NCBI GenBank assembly: GCA_043736295.1
Contig: JAYTCW010000261.1
Location: forward strand, 3,190 to 67,189
Source: TH-plancto1 sp043736295
Lineage (GTDB): Bacteria; Planctomycetota; Planctomycetia; Planctomycetales; Planctomycetaceae
Length of the DNA: 64,000 nt
Direction: 5' to 3'
Position 1 is the first letter of the stretch, and each line of letters begins with the position of its first letter. The translations under genes were made by a program, and so were the position numbers. The notes below the pieces were generated by a model, which was not told the origin of the DNA, ran no database searches, and saw only the letters and a list, made by a program, of their open reading frames with translations. This document shows positions 25,656 to 33,367 of this stretch, in pieces.

Positions 25656-26399
25656 ATGTCCGAAGCCATCGCTATCATTCTCGCCGCAGGCAAAAGCAAG
25701 CGGATGTTATCCGAGACCCCTAAGGTGCTGCACCCCGCGTGCGGTCGCCCGATGGTCGAGTACGTGCTCGACGCAGCCCGCACCGCCGGGGCGAAGCGAA
25801 TCGTCGTCGTCGTGGGCCACAAAGCCGAAGTGGTCGAAGCGGCTCTCAAACACCACCCCGATGTCGAGTTCGCCCTCCAATCCGAACAGAAGGGGACCGG
25901 CCATGCCGTGATGATGTGCCGCGAGGCGGTCGGCTCGCATCAAGGGCCAGTACTGGTACTGACCGGCGATACACCGCTGCTCCGGGGAGCCTCGCTCAAG
26001 GGGTTGCTTGACGACCTGCGAGAACACAACGCCGCCTGTGTCGTCGGCACCGCGCGCACCGAGAACAACCACGGGCTCGGTCGCATCGTTCGCGACTCGG
26101 CGGGGAATTTTCTCCGCATCGTCGAGCAGCGCGACGCCACTCCCGAGGAGCAGGCGATCACCGAGATCAACACCGGCTGCTTTGCCTTTGACTGCCAATC
26201 ACTATTCGGAGCCCTCGCCGAGGTTCGCACGAACAACAGCCAAGGCGAGTTCTACCTGACCGACTGTGCCGAGATTCTCCGTCAACAGGGCCAGCCGGTC
26301 CTCGCCGCCGAACGCATGGAAATCACCGAGGCGATGGGCGTGAACACCCAGGAACAACTGGCGGAAGTCGAGCGCGTGATGCTGGCCGCCAAGTCGTAG
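25656..26399 (+). CDS. UDP-GlcNAc pyrophosphorylase domain (GlmU N-terminal domain only)
   Basis: A 247-residue nucleotidyltransferase. The signature LAAGKSKRM near 9-17 corresponds to the LAAGxGTRM loop that binds UTP, KVLHPACGRPM follows, and QKGTGHAV near 78-85, LTGDTPLL and EINTGCFAF match GlmU. It would make UDP-N-acetylglucosamine from GlcNAc-1-P. Canonical GlmU is about 450 residues with a C-terminal left-handed beta-helix acetyltransferase; that half is absent, and the stop at 26397 is followed by repeats. The Shine-Dalgarno AAGGAGGAA is strong. The acetyltransferase must be supplied by another gene, or this enzyme has another sugar substrate. Confidence 0.88.
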   Translation: MSEAIAIILAAGKSKRMLSETPKVLHPACGRPMVEYVLDAARTAGAKRIVVVVGHKAEVVEAALKHHPDVEFALQSEQKGTGHAVMMCREAVGSHQGPVLVLTGDTPLLRGASLKGLLDDLREHNAACVVGTARTENNHGLGRIVRDSAGNFLRIVEQRDATPEEQAITEINTGCFAFDCQSLFGALAEVRTNNSQGEFYLTDCAEILRQQGQPVLAAERMEITEAMGVNTQEQLAEVERVMLAAKS

Positions 26400-26445
26400 G
26401 CGAGCGGCCAGACTTCGCGTACCCATAGATTCCGAAGTCTGGCGG
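26400..26445. repeat. Type B element (short copy)
   Basis: GCGAGCGGCCAGACTTCGCG, a short spacer, and TTCCGAAGTCTGGCGG directly after the stop codon. The left arm is identical to that at 30180. Confidence 0.7.
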
Positions 26446-26453
26446 TAAGGAGC

Positions 26454-26593
26454 TGGTCCGAAACAACTTCCCGATTGGATTTTGAACACGAAGATCGCCA
26501 AGGAAGCAAAGGGTTCCCTTTGAAATCCCTTTGCTTCCTTGGCGACCTTCGTGTTCAATTCCTTCCATTGAAATTGGGAAGTTATTGTGGTCC
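26454..26593. repeat. Type F long imperfect hairpin
   Basis: TGGTCCGAAACAACTTCCCG, then TTGAACACGAAGATCGCCAA GGAAGCAAAGGG, pairs with CCCTTTGCTTCCTTGGCGAC CTTCGTGTTCAA and GGGAAGTTATTGTGGTCCA. It is a nearly continuous stem of about 60 bp. Related hairpins are at 37349-37425 and 63435-63528. No gene is supported in the remaining gap to 26805. Confidence 0.75.
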
Positions 26594-26805
26594 AAGTCCC
26601 AAGTTTCCACTGGCCGCTCACCGAGGCGATGTCGCTCCGCGACTCGCATTCTGTCTTCGAAACCAACGACCAAGATGTGGATTCGCAATGGCCGCGCTGC
26701 CATCGCTGTTTCCGCTTTCCCCGTCCCCTGCTACTATCTGAATGTGAGACGGTCCTCAACGGAGTGGGCCGCCCGAACTCTTCACGTACAGGCAACAGAG
26801 CAACC

Positions 26806-29559
26806 ATGCGGATTCTGCGTTTGGCCGTTTGTGCCTTTCTCTGGGGACTGACCATGACGACTCAACCCGCATGGGCGGCGGATTTGAAGCCGGTCGCCTC
26901 GGTGGAAGGAATCACCGAATTTCGACTCGACAATGGGCTGCAGGTGCTGCTGTTTCCCGATCCGAGTAAGCCGCAAGTGACCGTCAATCTGACCGTCTTC
27001 GTCGGTTCCCGGCACGAAGGGTACGGCGAGGCGGGGATGGCCCACTTGCTGGAACACATGGTCTTCAAGGGGACGCCCAATCATCCGGAAGTGCCCCGCG
27101 TGCTGAAGGAGCATGGAGCCGACTTTAACGGGACCACGTGGCTCGACCGGACGAACTACTACGAAACGCTGCCCGCCAGTGACGAGAACCTGGAGTTCGC
27201 TCTCCGGCTCGAAGCCGACCGCATGGTCAACAGCTTCATCAAGGCGGAAGACCTCGCTTCAGAGATGACCGTCGTCCGCAACGAGTTCGAGCGCGGCGAG
27301 AACTCGCCCTCACGGATTCTCGATCAGCGCATGTGGTCCTCGGCGTTCGAGTGGCACAACTACGGGAAGTCGACGATTGGTAACCGGGCCGACATCGAGC
27401 GCGTGCCGGTTGACAACCTGCGGCGGTTCTACAAGAAGTATTACCAGCCCGACAACGCAGTGGTGATCCTCTCGGGGCAGTTTGACCCAGTGAAGGCGCT
27501 CGGGTTCGTCGAGAAGTATTTCGGCGTGCTGCCCAAGCCCGACCGCGTGCTGGAAAATACCTACACCGAAGAGCCTGCTCAGGACGGGGAACGCCGTGTG
27601 ACTCTGCGCCGCGTCGGCGATGTCGCTCTGGTCGGATCGATGTACCACATCACCAGTGGGGCACATCCGGATTACGTGTCGCTCGATACGCTGGAGCATA
27701 TCCTCACCTCGTCCCCGAGCGGTCGTCTTTACAAGGCCCTTGTCGAGACCCGCCGTGCCGCCAGCGTCAGCGGGGGCGCGTATGCCCTGCACGACCCCGG
27801 TGTCTTCAAGCTCTCCGCGGAGGTCGCCGTCGGCAACGAGCCGCTGGAAGTCCTCGGCACTCTCAACGAGATCGCCGAGTCGATCCACGAGAAGGGCGTT
27901 ACCGAAGAAGAAGTCAACCGCGCCAAGACCTACTGGCTGAAAAACTGGGAGCAGTCGCTCAACGACAGCCAGCAAGTCGCCATCCAGCTGAGCGACTGGG
28001 CCGCCCAAGGCGATTGGCGATTGATGTTCCTGTACCGGGATCGCCTGGAGCAGGTGACCCCCGCTTCGGTGCAAGCCGTCGCGAAGAAATACCTCCAGCG
28101 GAACAACCGCACGGTGGGCGTCTTCCTGCCGACGAAGGAAGCGGAGCGCGTCTCGGTCCCCGCCACGCCGAACCTCGCCGAGATGATCGGCGACTACAAA
28201 GGTCGCGAAGAAATCGCTCAGGGGGAAGCCTTCGAGGTCAACCCGGAGAACATCCAGAAGCGGACCCTGTGGACCAAGCTTTCCAACGGCCTCAAGGTCG
28301 CCCTGCTCCCCAAGAAGACCCGCGGCAACACGGTCAACTTCCGTCTGAGTCTACGCTACGGCAACGCCCAGTCACTGGCGGGCAAAGCCGCTGCCACCGA
28401 GCTGCTCCCCTCGCTGATGATGCGCGGCACAGCCAAACTCAGCCGCCAGCAGATTCAGGACACCCTAGATCAGAACAGCGCCCGGCTCAGTCCGTCAGGC
28501 GGGGTGGGTGAGGTCTCCTTCTCGGGCGAGACGCGCCGTAAGAATCTCCCCGTCGTTCTGGATGTCCTGCGGCAGGTGCTGCGAGAGCCACTGCTGCCCG
28601 CCGACGAGATGGAGATCATCCGCACTCGCAAGCTGGGGATGCTGTCGCAGCAGACCTCCGATCCGCAATCACTGGCCCGCATTGCCCTCTCGCGTCGGCT
28701 GAGTCCGTACCCCGAAACGGACGTTCGGTATGTCCCCACCACTGAGGAAGAGATCGCTCGCTGGAAGGCCGTAAAGATCGACGACGTGACCCAGCTGTAT
28801 CGCGACTTTATCGGCGGTCAGGTGGGCGAACTGGTGGTCGTCGGTGACTTCTCGCCGGACGAACTGCTGCCTCAGCTGGAAGCACTGGTTACCGGCTGGA
28901 AGGCCAAGGAGTCTTACGCCCGCATCGAACGGCCCGCGACGAGGACGACCAATATCCGGGAAGCGATCGAGACACCGGATAAGGAAAACGCCGTGTATCT
29001 AGCCGCCTCAATCCTGCCGATCAGCGATGTGTCGGAGGACTACCCGGCGCTGGTGATCGGGAACTTCGTGATGGGCGGCAGCACGCTGGCCTCGCGGCTG
29101 GGTGATCGTGTGCGTCAGAAGGAAGGTCTGTCGTACGGAGTCGGTTCAATGCTGCGGGCGTCATCGCTGGATGACCGCACGTCGTTCATGATGTATGCCA
29201 TCACGAACCCGATGAACATGGCGAAGGTCGAAGCGGCGATGTCCGAGGAACTCGACAAGGCCCTCAAGGATGGACTGACCTCGGGCGAAGTTGAGGCCGC
29301 CAAGACAGGCTATCTGGAACAGCAGAAGATCGAGTGGAATACCGACGATTCGCTCGCGGCCCGACTGAGTGAACTGCTCTACACCGACCGCGACATGGGC
29401 TACTACAGCCGCCAGATCAAGGCGATGCAGGAGCTGACTCACGAGAACGTAAATGCGGTCATGAAGAAGCGGCTCGACCCCCAGACGATCGGCGTCGTCG
29501 TGTCAGGTGACTTCGCCAAGGCGGCCAAAGCCGCTCCGGTCGTGGAGCCGAAGAAGTAG
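26806..29559 (+). CDS. M16-family zinc metallopeptidase (tandem, exported)
   Basis: A 917-residue exported peptidase. A signal peptide (residues 1-25, ending near AWA) is followed by the catalytic M16 domain with the inverted zinc motif HLLEH at 80-84 and a downstream glutamate region (EMTVVRNEFERGE). A second pair of M16-like domains begins near residue 490 (RTLWTKLSNGLKVALLP) and lacks the HxxEH motif, so it is probably structural. The whole is the four-domain layout of pitrilysin-type bacterial M16 proteins. The C-terminus is Lys/Ala-rich. The ATG at 26806 was chosen because a signal peptide follows; the open frame to 26587 runs through repeat DNA. Confidence 0.92.
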   Translation: MRILRLAVCAFLWGLTMTTQPAWAADLKPVASVEGITEFRLDNGLQVLLFPDPSKPQVTVNLTVFVGSRHEGYGEAGMAHLLEHMVFKGTPNHPEVPRVLKEHGADFNGTTWLDRTNYYETLPASDENLEFALRLEADRMVNSFIKAEDLASEMTVVRNEFERGENSPSRILDQRMWSSAFEWHNYGKSTIGNRADIERVPVDNLRRFYKKYYQPDNAVVILSGQFDPVKALGFVEKYFGVLPKPDRVLENTYTEEPAQDGERRVTLRRVGDVALVGSMYHITSGAHPDYVSLDTLEHILTSSPSGRLYKALVETRRAASVSGGAYALHDPGVFKLSAEVAVGNEPLEVLGTLNEIAESIHEKGVTEEEVNRAKTYWLKNWEQSLNDSQQVAIQLSDWAAQGDWRLMFLYRDRLEQVTPASVQAVAKKYLQRNNRTVGVFLPTKEAERVSVPATPNLAEMIGDYKGREEIAQGEAFEVNPENIQKRTLWTKLSNGLKVALLPKKTRGNTVNFRLSLRYGNAQSLAGKAAATELLPSLMMRGTAKLSRQQIQDTLDQNSARLSPSGGVGEVSFSGETRRKNLPVVLDVLRQVLREPLLPADEMEIIRTRKLGMLSQQTSDPQSLARIALSRRLSPYPETDVRYVPTTEEEIARWKAVKIDDVTQLYRDFIGGQVGELVVVGDFSPDELLPQLEALVTGWKAKESYARIERPATRTTNIREAIETPDKENAVYLAASILPISDVSEDYPALVIGNFVMGGSTLASRLGDRVRQKEGLSYGVGSMLRASSLDDRTSFMMYAITNPMNMAKVEAAMSEELDKALKDGLTSGEVEAAKTGYLEQQKIEWNTDDSLAARLSELLYTDRDMGYYSRQIKAMQELTHENVNAVMKKRLDPQTIGVVVSGDFAKAAKAAPVVEPKK

Positions 29560-29651
29560 CGGGAAGTTTTCAGTCGTCAGTATTCAGTTATCAAAGTTGA
29601 GGGGCCTGTCACGCAGTCCCTCCTCCACTGAAAACTGATGACTAACAACTG

Positions 29652-30143
29652 ATGACTAACAACTCCCCCCCGGAGTCTGCGCTCATGGACCGGATGACAG
29701 TGGGACGACCGATGGAGCTGTTGCTCGTCGAGGACAGCCTCGTCGCGGGACGGCTGGCCTCGGGGGCGATTCGTCAGTGCGGGTTTGAGCATCGCCTGAC
29801 CTGGTTGCGAGACGGGCAGGAATCGATCGACTTCCTAGCCCAGACGGGGAGGTTCTCGAAGGCTCCCCGCCCCGATCTCGTGCTGCTTGATCTGGTCCTG
29901 CCATCGCAATCGGGCTTGGCAATTCTGGAGTTGATCCGCGCGTCTGCCCCACTGACAACGATCCCCGTCGTGATCATGACCGGGGAAGCCGGTGACGAGG
30001 ATGAGGCCGCTTGCCGCTTGTTGCAGGTTGAAGCCTATCTGGTGAAACCGCTCGATGTGCCCAAATTCATGAAGGTCATCGGGGATCTTCGGCACCACTG
30101 GCAAGCGGACATGATCCTGCCGAATCAGCCCCATGTGGATTAA
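29652..30143 (+). CDS. Single-domain response regulator (Rcp1-like)
   Basis: A 163-residue receiver domain with no output domain. The acidic pocket is in LLLVEDS near residues 22-28, the phosphoacceptor aspartate is in LVLLDLVLPSQSG near 78, the conserved Thr is in VVIMTGEAG, and the switch lysine in YLVKPLD near 137. Its length and the VEDS / HHW ending resemble Rcp1-type regulators that work with phytochrome or hybrid kinases. No kinase gene is adjacent. The start could be 29652, 29685 or 29712; the first was kept. The DNA just upstream has a direct repeat TGATGACTAACAAC. Confidence 0.85.
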   Translation: MTNNSPPESALMDRMTVGRPMELLLVEDSLVAGRLASGAIRQCGFEHRLTWLRDGQESIDFLAQTGRFSKAPRPDLVLLDLVLPSQSGLAILELIRASAPLTTIPVVIMTGEAGDEDEAACRLLQVEAYLVKPLDVPKFMKVIGDLRHHWQADMILPNQPHVD

Positions 30144-30149
30144 CAGACC

Positions 30150-30306
30150 GTGGGATAGGCTTCCAGCCTGTCGTCTTGGGCGAGCGGCCAGACTTCGCGT
30201 CCCCCGCCAGACTTCCGAAGTCTCAGAAGACTTCGGAAGTCTGGCGGTAGGTTTCCACGGGCCTGTCGTCTTGGGGTAAGAATGACAGGCTGGAAGCCTA
30301 TCCCAC
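30150..30306. repeat. Nested repeat: type A arms enclosing a type B element
   Basis: The 23-base type A arms at 30150-30172 and 30284-30306 are exact reverse complements. Between them lies a complete type B unit (30180-30250) with GCGAGCGGCCAGACTTCGCG and the double core AGACTTCCGAAGTCT ... AGACTTCGGAAGTCT. This copy fills the gap between the response regulator and the HEAT lipoprotein gene (convergent). Confidence 0.8.
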
Positions 30307-30331
30307 GAGTCAGGCACGTTTGACTCGTCGA

Positions 30332-32188
30332 TTATTGCTTCAAACACGCCAGTGCCGCACGGGCGGCGTCTCGGACCTGAGCATCGTCCGTACGAGCCAC
30401 TCGCTCCAGTTCCGCAGTCGCCTTCACCGCGTCACTGCCCAGGCCGCCCAGACTCAATGCCGCAGCGCTACGGACCTCAGGGTCGACATCCTTCAGGGCG
30501 AACGTCAACGCAGTGACAGCTTTCGCCGACTTTGATCCCCGGCAGTGTCCCAAGGCGACAGCTGCGATCCAGCGTTCTTCGCCACTGCGAGACTTCAGGG
30601 CGGTGGTGAGTACCACGAGCGATTTCTCATCCACTCCCCGAATGCGAATCAGGGCTTCCGCAGCCTGAACTTGCGTCTGGCCGTCGGCATGATCCCGCAG
30701 CAGTTCGAGGGGGTCGGTGGCGGAATCGGCATGGACCCCGATGTCTCCCAGCATGTAACAAACAAGTTCGACGACCTCGGGACTGGAGTGGTCGAGCAGT
30801 GGGCGCAAGGTTGTCACGCTGTCCCACGGGTCGTTCTCGATGACCCACAACGCCCACGCGGCGTGTGCCTGGACCAGTGGATCGGAATCATTCAGCAGAG
30901 TGCGAACTGCCAACCCCGCTTGCCGGGCGCTACTCCCCATATCTGTGAGATGAATCAGCCCTTCTTTGCGGACTTCGGCATCGGTCGAATCGAGTTTAGT
31001 CACCTGGGCATAGAGCCACGGTTCGCAGTCCTGACAGGTGAGAGCCAGAGACTGCGGAGTGGCGGATCCCACTTCTTCGACGACTTCGATGTCATCCAGT
31101 GCCGCCGAATCGTCCAATGCAGGAGGTACGAATTCTTCTTCGGTGGACAGCGACACCTCTTCGGTGTTTGCCGAGGTGAGTTCGTTGACGGATTCATCGA
31201 CTCCCTCATGCGAGTGCCATGTGTTCACCGCGTTCTCGGTCTCAATGGCATCAGCATCTGTCAGAGCGGGCGATGCCAAGCGCTCGTGGTCGTCGGCATG
31301 CAAGTCGACCAGCGGCAACCCTGAGACGTTTTCAGTCTCGGTGGGCTCGACCTCTTCCACGACCTCATCGGTCGCCGGGGGAGTTGCCCCAGCGTCCTTC
31401 GCCGCAGGCTGCTTCGGGGTGTCACCCCAATCGATCTCCCCTTCGTCCAGATCGAGCAAGTCTTCCAGATCTGCTTCCGTCACACCACGCGGTGCCTGAC
31501 GATCACTCCGGGAGGCCAGTGCCGTGTCGGGGGATTGGGAGTCGTCATCAGCCCCCGGCTCAGCCCATGCGGGTGACTCAGCGGGAGTCTCATCCGTATC
31601 CAGCAGCTTCTGTTTCGGTGTCGCCGGAGTGGCTCGCTGGGCCACGGGGCGAGCGGGCTCCTCGATCGCAAGAGCCGAGAACTCTTCGGACTCCTGAGCT
31701 GCCACCGACTGATTCGCCCACGGGTCTTGCTCCACTTCGGCGGTCCGTGTGACCTTGGTCTCCTTGGGAGTTGTCTTTTTAGTCTTCGCAGCTGGGCGGA
31801 TGGGTGACTTCGCGTCGGCATCCGCGTCTTTGGCTGCGATCGACTTTTCTTTGTCGGGTGTCGGCTTCTTTGATTTGGCGACCGGTCCGATCGGGGCTCG
31901 GCTGGACTCCACGGGCTTTCCCCCGCCTTCGAGGTACTCGCGGTACTTCTTCGAAGCGTTGGAGAAGTCCCCAGCCTTCTCGTACTTGCGGGCTTCGACG
32001 AGAAGTTCCTCATCGCCGCCCGTTTTGGCCGTCCTGTCCTTCTCCGCAACGGCGGCGTCCCGGTCTTTGCGTCCCGGCCACTTGATGCCAGAGATGAGCG
32101 GTTTCGAGCTACACCCCGACAGTTCCACAGCTGTGAAACAGAGTAGAGCCACACATCCCAGCCAGCGGTATGATTTGCGCATGTCCAT
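30332..32188 (-). CDS. HEAT-repeat lipoprotein with long acidic linker
   Basis: About 618 residues. A lipoprotein signal ends in LSGC (Cys26). A region KYEKAGDFSNASKKYREYLE near 60-80 resembles one TPR unit. From about 90 to 370 the sequence is low-complexity, Glu/Asp/Pro/Ala/Thr-rich, a likely disordered linker. The last 220 residues contain HEAT/armadillo-type repeats such as PEVVELVCYMLGDIG, AAEALIRIRGVD and PEVRSAAALSLGGLG, typical of protein-binding solenoids. The start could be 32188 or 32182. It probably sits on the periplasmic side of a membrane and binds a partner; no enzyme motif is seen. Confidence 0.75.
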   Translation of the reverse strand: MDMRKSYRWLGCVALLCFTAVELSGCSSKPLISGIKWPGRKDRDAAVAEKDRTAKTGGDEELLVEARKYEKAGDFSNASKKYREYLEGGGKPVESSRAPIGPVAKSKKPTPDKEKSIAAKDADADAKSPIRPAAKTKKTTPKETKVTRTAEVEQDPWANQSVAAQESEEFSALAIEEPARPVAQRATPATPKQKLLDTDETPAESPAWAEPGADDDSQSPDTALASRSDRQAPRGVTEADLEDLLDLDEGEIDWGDTPKQPAAKDAGATPPATDEVVEEVEPTETENVSGLPLVDLHADDHERLASPALTDADAIETENAVNTWHSHEGVDESVNELTSANTEEVSLSTEEEFVPPALDDSAALDDIEVVEEVGSATPQSLALTCQDCEPWLYAQVTKLDSTDAEVRKEGLIHLTDMGSSARQAGLAVRTLLNDSDPLVQAHAAWALWVIENDPWDSVTTLRPLLDHSSPEVVELVCYMLGDIGVHADSATDPLELLRDHADGQTQVQAAEALIRIRGVDEKSLVVLTTALKSRSGEERWIAAVALGHCRGSKSAKAVTALTFALKDVDPEVRSAAALSLGGLGSDAVKATAELERVARTDDAQVRDAARAALACLKQ

Positions 32189-32374
32189 CGCCCCCCACAG
32201 ACCGTCCTCGATCTGGTCAGCCTGCTTTCTCGCTCCCCAGTGATGTCCAAGCGCACTTGTCCATGCACTGCCGAGCGCAGCCCCTCCTTTCATCGGCGCT
32301 GGACAACGCCCGGATGAATCTCAAAAGTCCGGCTGTGCGTAGAATTCTGTGTCTGAGAATGAATCCATTCTTCA

Positions 32375-32398
32375 AATCGATCTTCTGCAAGATCGATT
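32375..32398. other. Isolated 10-bp perfect stem-loop
   Basis: AATCGATCTT and AAGATCGATT flank a 4-base loop CTGC. It lies 36 bases after a -10-like TAGAAT (32339-32344) in a stretch with no gene. No T-run follows. It could be part of an untranslated RNA, but nothing else supports that. Confidence 0.3.
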
Positions 32399-32528
32399 CA
32401 ACTCTTGAGTGTCGAATGGGATCACTCGGAAGAGACGTATTCTGCCGATCCAGCCGGGATCTGGGTCTTCAGACCTGGTGAGAAGATGGACAGACCCTTC
32501 GGGCTTGAAGATCTCCGGGGCTAGTGCC

Positions 32529-32692
32529 TCGTCAATGCTTGGAATTGGGGTTGAGCCCGGCCCGCCGGGAGGGCGAAGCTCCTGCTGAGCCGCGAGCCAG
32601 GGGACACGTCAACCCGCAGTCGCGGGGCGGCAGGAGCCTCGCCCTCCCGAGGAAGGCGGACCCCAAAATCAAGCCTTGACGGGCCAATAGGG
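32529..32692. repeat. Type E MITE-like element (about 164 bp)
   Basis: The ends are CCTCGTCAATGCTTGGAATT GGGG and ACCCCAAAATCAAGCCTTGA CGGG, imperfect inverted repeats. Inside, GGGAGGGCGAAGCTCCTG and CAGGAGCCTCGCCCTCCC form an internal stem. The element is homologous along its length, in reverse orientation, to 52280-52442. Confidence 0.8.
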
Positions 32693-32816
32693 GGTTCGAC
32701 AAGTTTCGCACTCAGGAAGCACTGGATATTAGGCGAGCGGCCAGTGATGGTTTTACCAGTCGATCGGACTTGGGGTCCGTTCTACCCAGACTTGGGGGTC
32801 CAGGCTACGAGGGCGC

Positions 32817-33113
32817 TCACCGAATTGTGGAATGCTCTAATGGCGACATCTCACGCCACGCCGACTGCACCACGTCGTCCTTGATTACCAGCGCCGAGTC
32901 CGGCACCCGCTCCGCCAGCGACTGGACCGACTGCTCCATCACCAGCCTCGCCAGCTCCAGCCCCACCGACATCCCCTGCTGCTCGATCTCCGGAAACATC
33001 GTCCCCCACTCCGGAAAACTGTCCGGCCCAGACAACGCCAAGCGAACTTGCTTCGCCATCTCCCGCAGCCGCTCCTGCTTCCCCGCATTAATCCCCGCAC
33101 GCTGAAAAGCCAT
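32817..33113 (-). pseudogene. Small ORF, possible N-terminal remnant of a transposase (ISKra4-like)
   Basis: A 98-residue ORF with a good ribosome site (GGAGG before the ATG at 33113). It is helical and charged: ERLREMAKQVRLALSG, then FPEIEQQGMSVGLELARLVM and QSVQSLAERVPD. The spacing EIEQQGMxVGxxxARLxxEQ with AERVPD reminded me of the N-terminus of ISKra4-type transposases, but this is from memory and unverified. The ORF ends abruptly next to a copy of the GACTTGGGGGTCCAGGCTAC repeat, consistent with truncation. If not a remnant, it is a small unknown gene. Confidence 0.35.
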
Positions 33114-33262
33114 CCTTGGCCTCCGCTTCGTCGGTAAGTGCTGAACATGGCAACAGTTCCTATCACCACCACTGGGACCGCTGCGAAGGTGGATCTATTT
33201 CAGATAGCCTACGGCGCAAAGTGCGTCTCGCACTCCCGGACGCTCCACTTGCAAACTGCATC

Positions 33263-33310
33263 TTGAGACGTTCGCACCATTTGCGTACGATCAGCATACT
33301 CACATGTGAG
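33263..33310 (+). promoter_or_regulatory. Promoter and palindromic site upstream of prc
   Basis: TTGAGA (33263-33268) and TACGAT (33286-33291) are 17 bases apart. The expected transcription start coincides with a perfect 12-bp palindrome CTCACATGTGAG (33299-33310), a possible operator. The prc ATG is at 33368. Confidence 0.45.
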
Positions 33311-33367
33311 GGATCAGTCCGTATCGCACGGACTTCCCCCATCTCGAACGACCAGGGACTGGATCAA

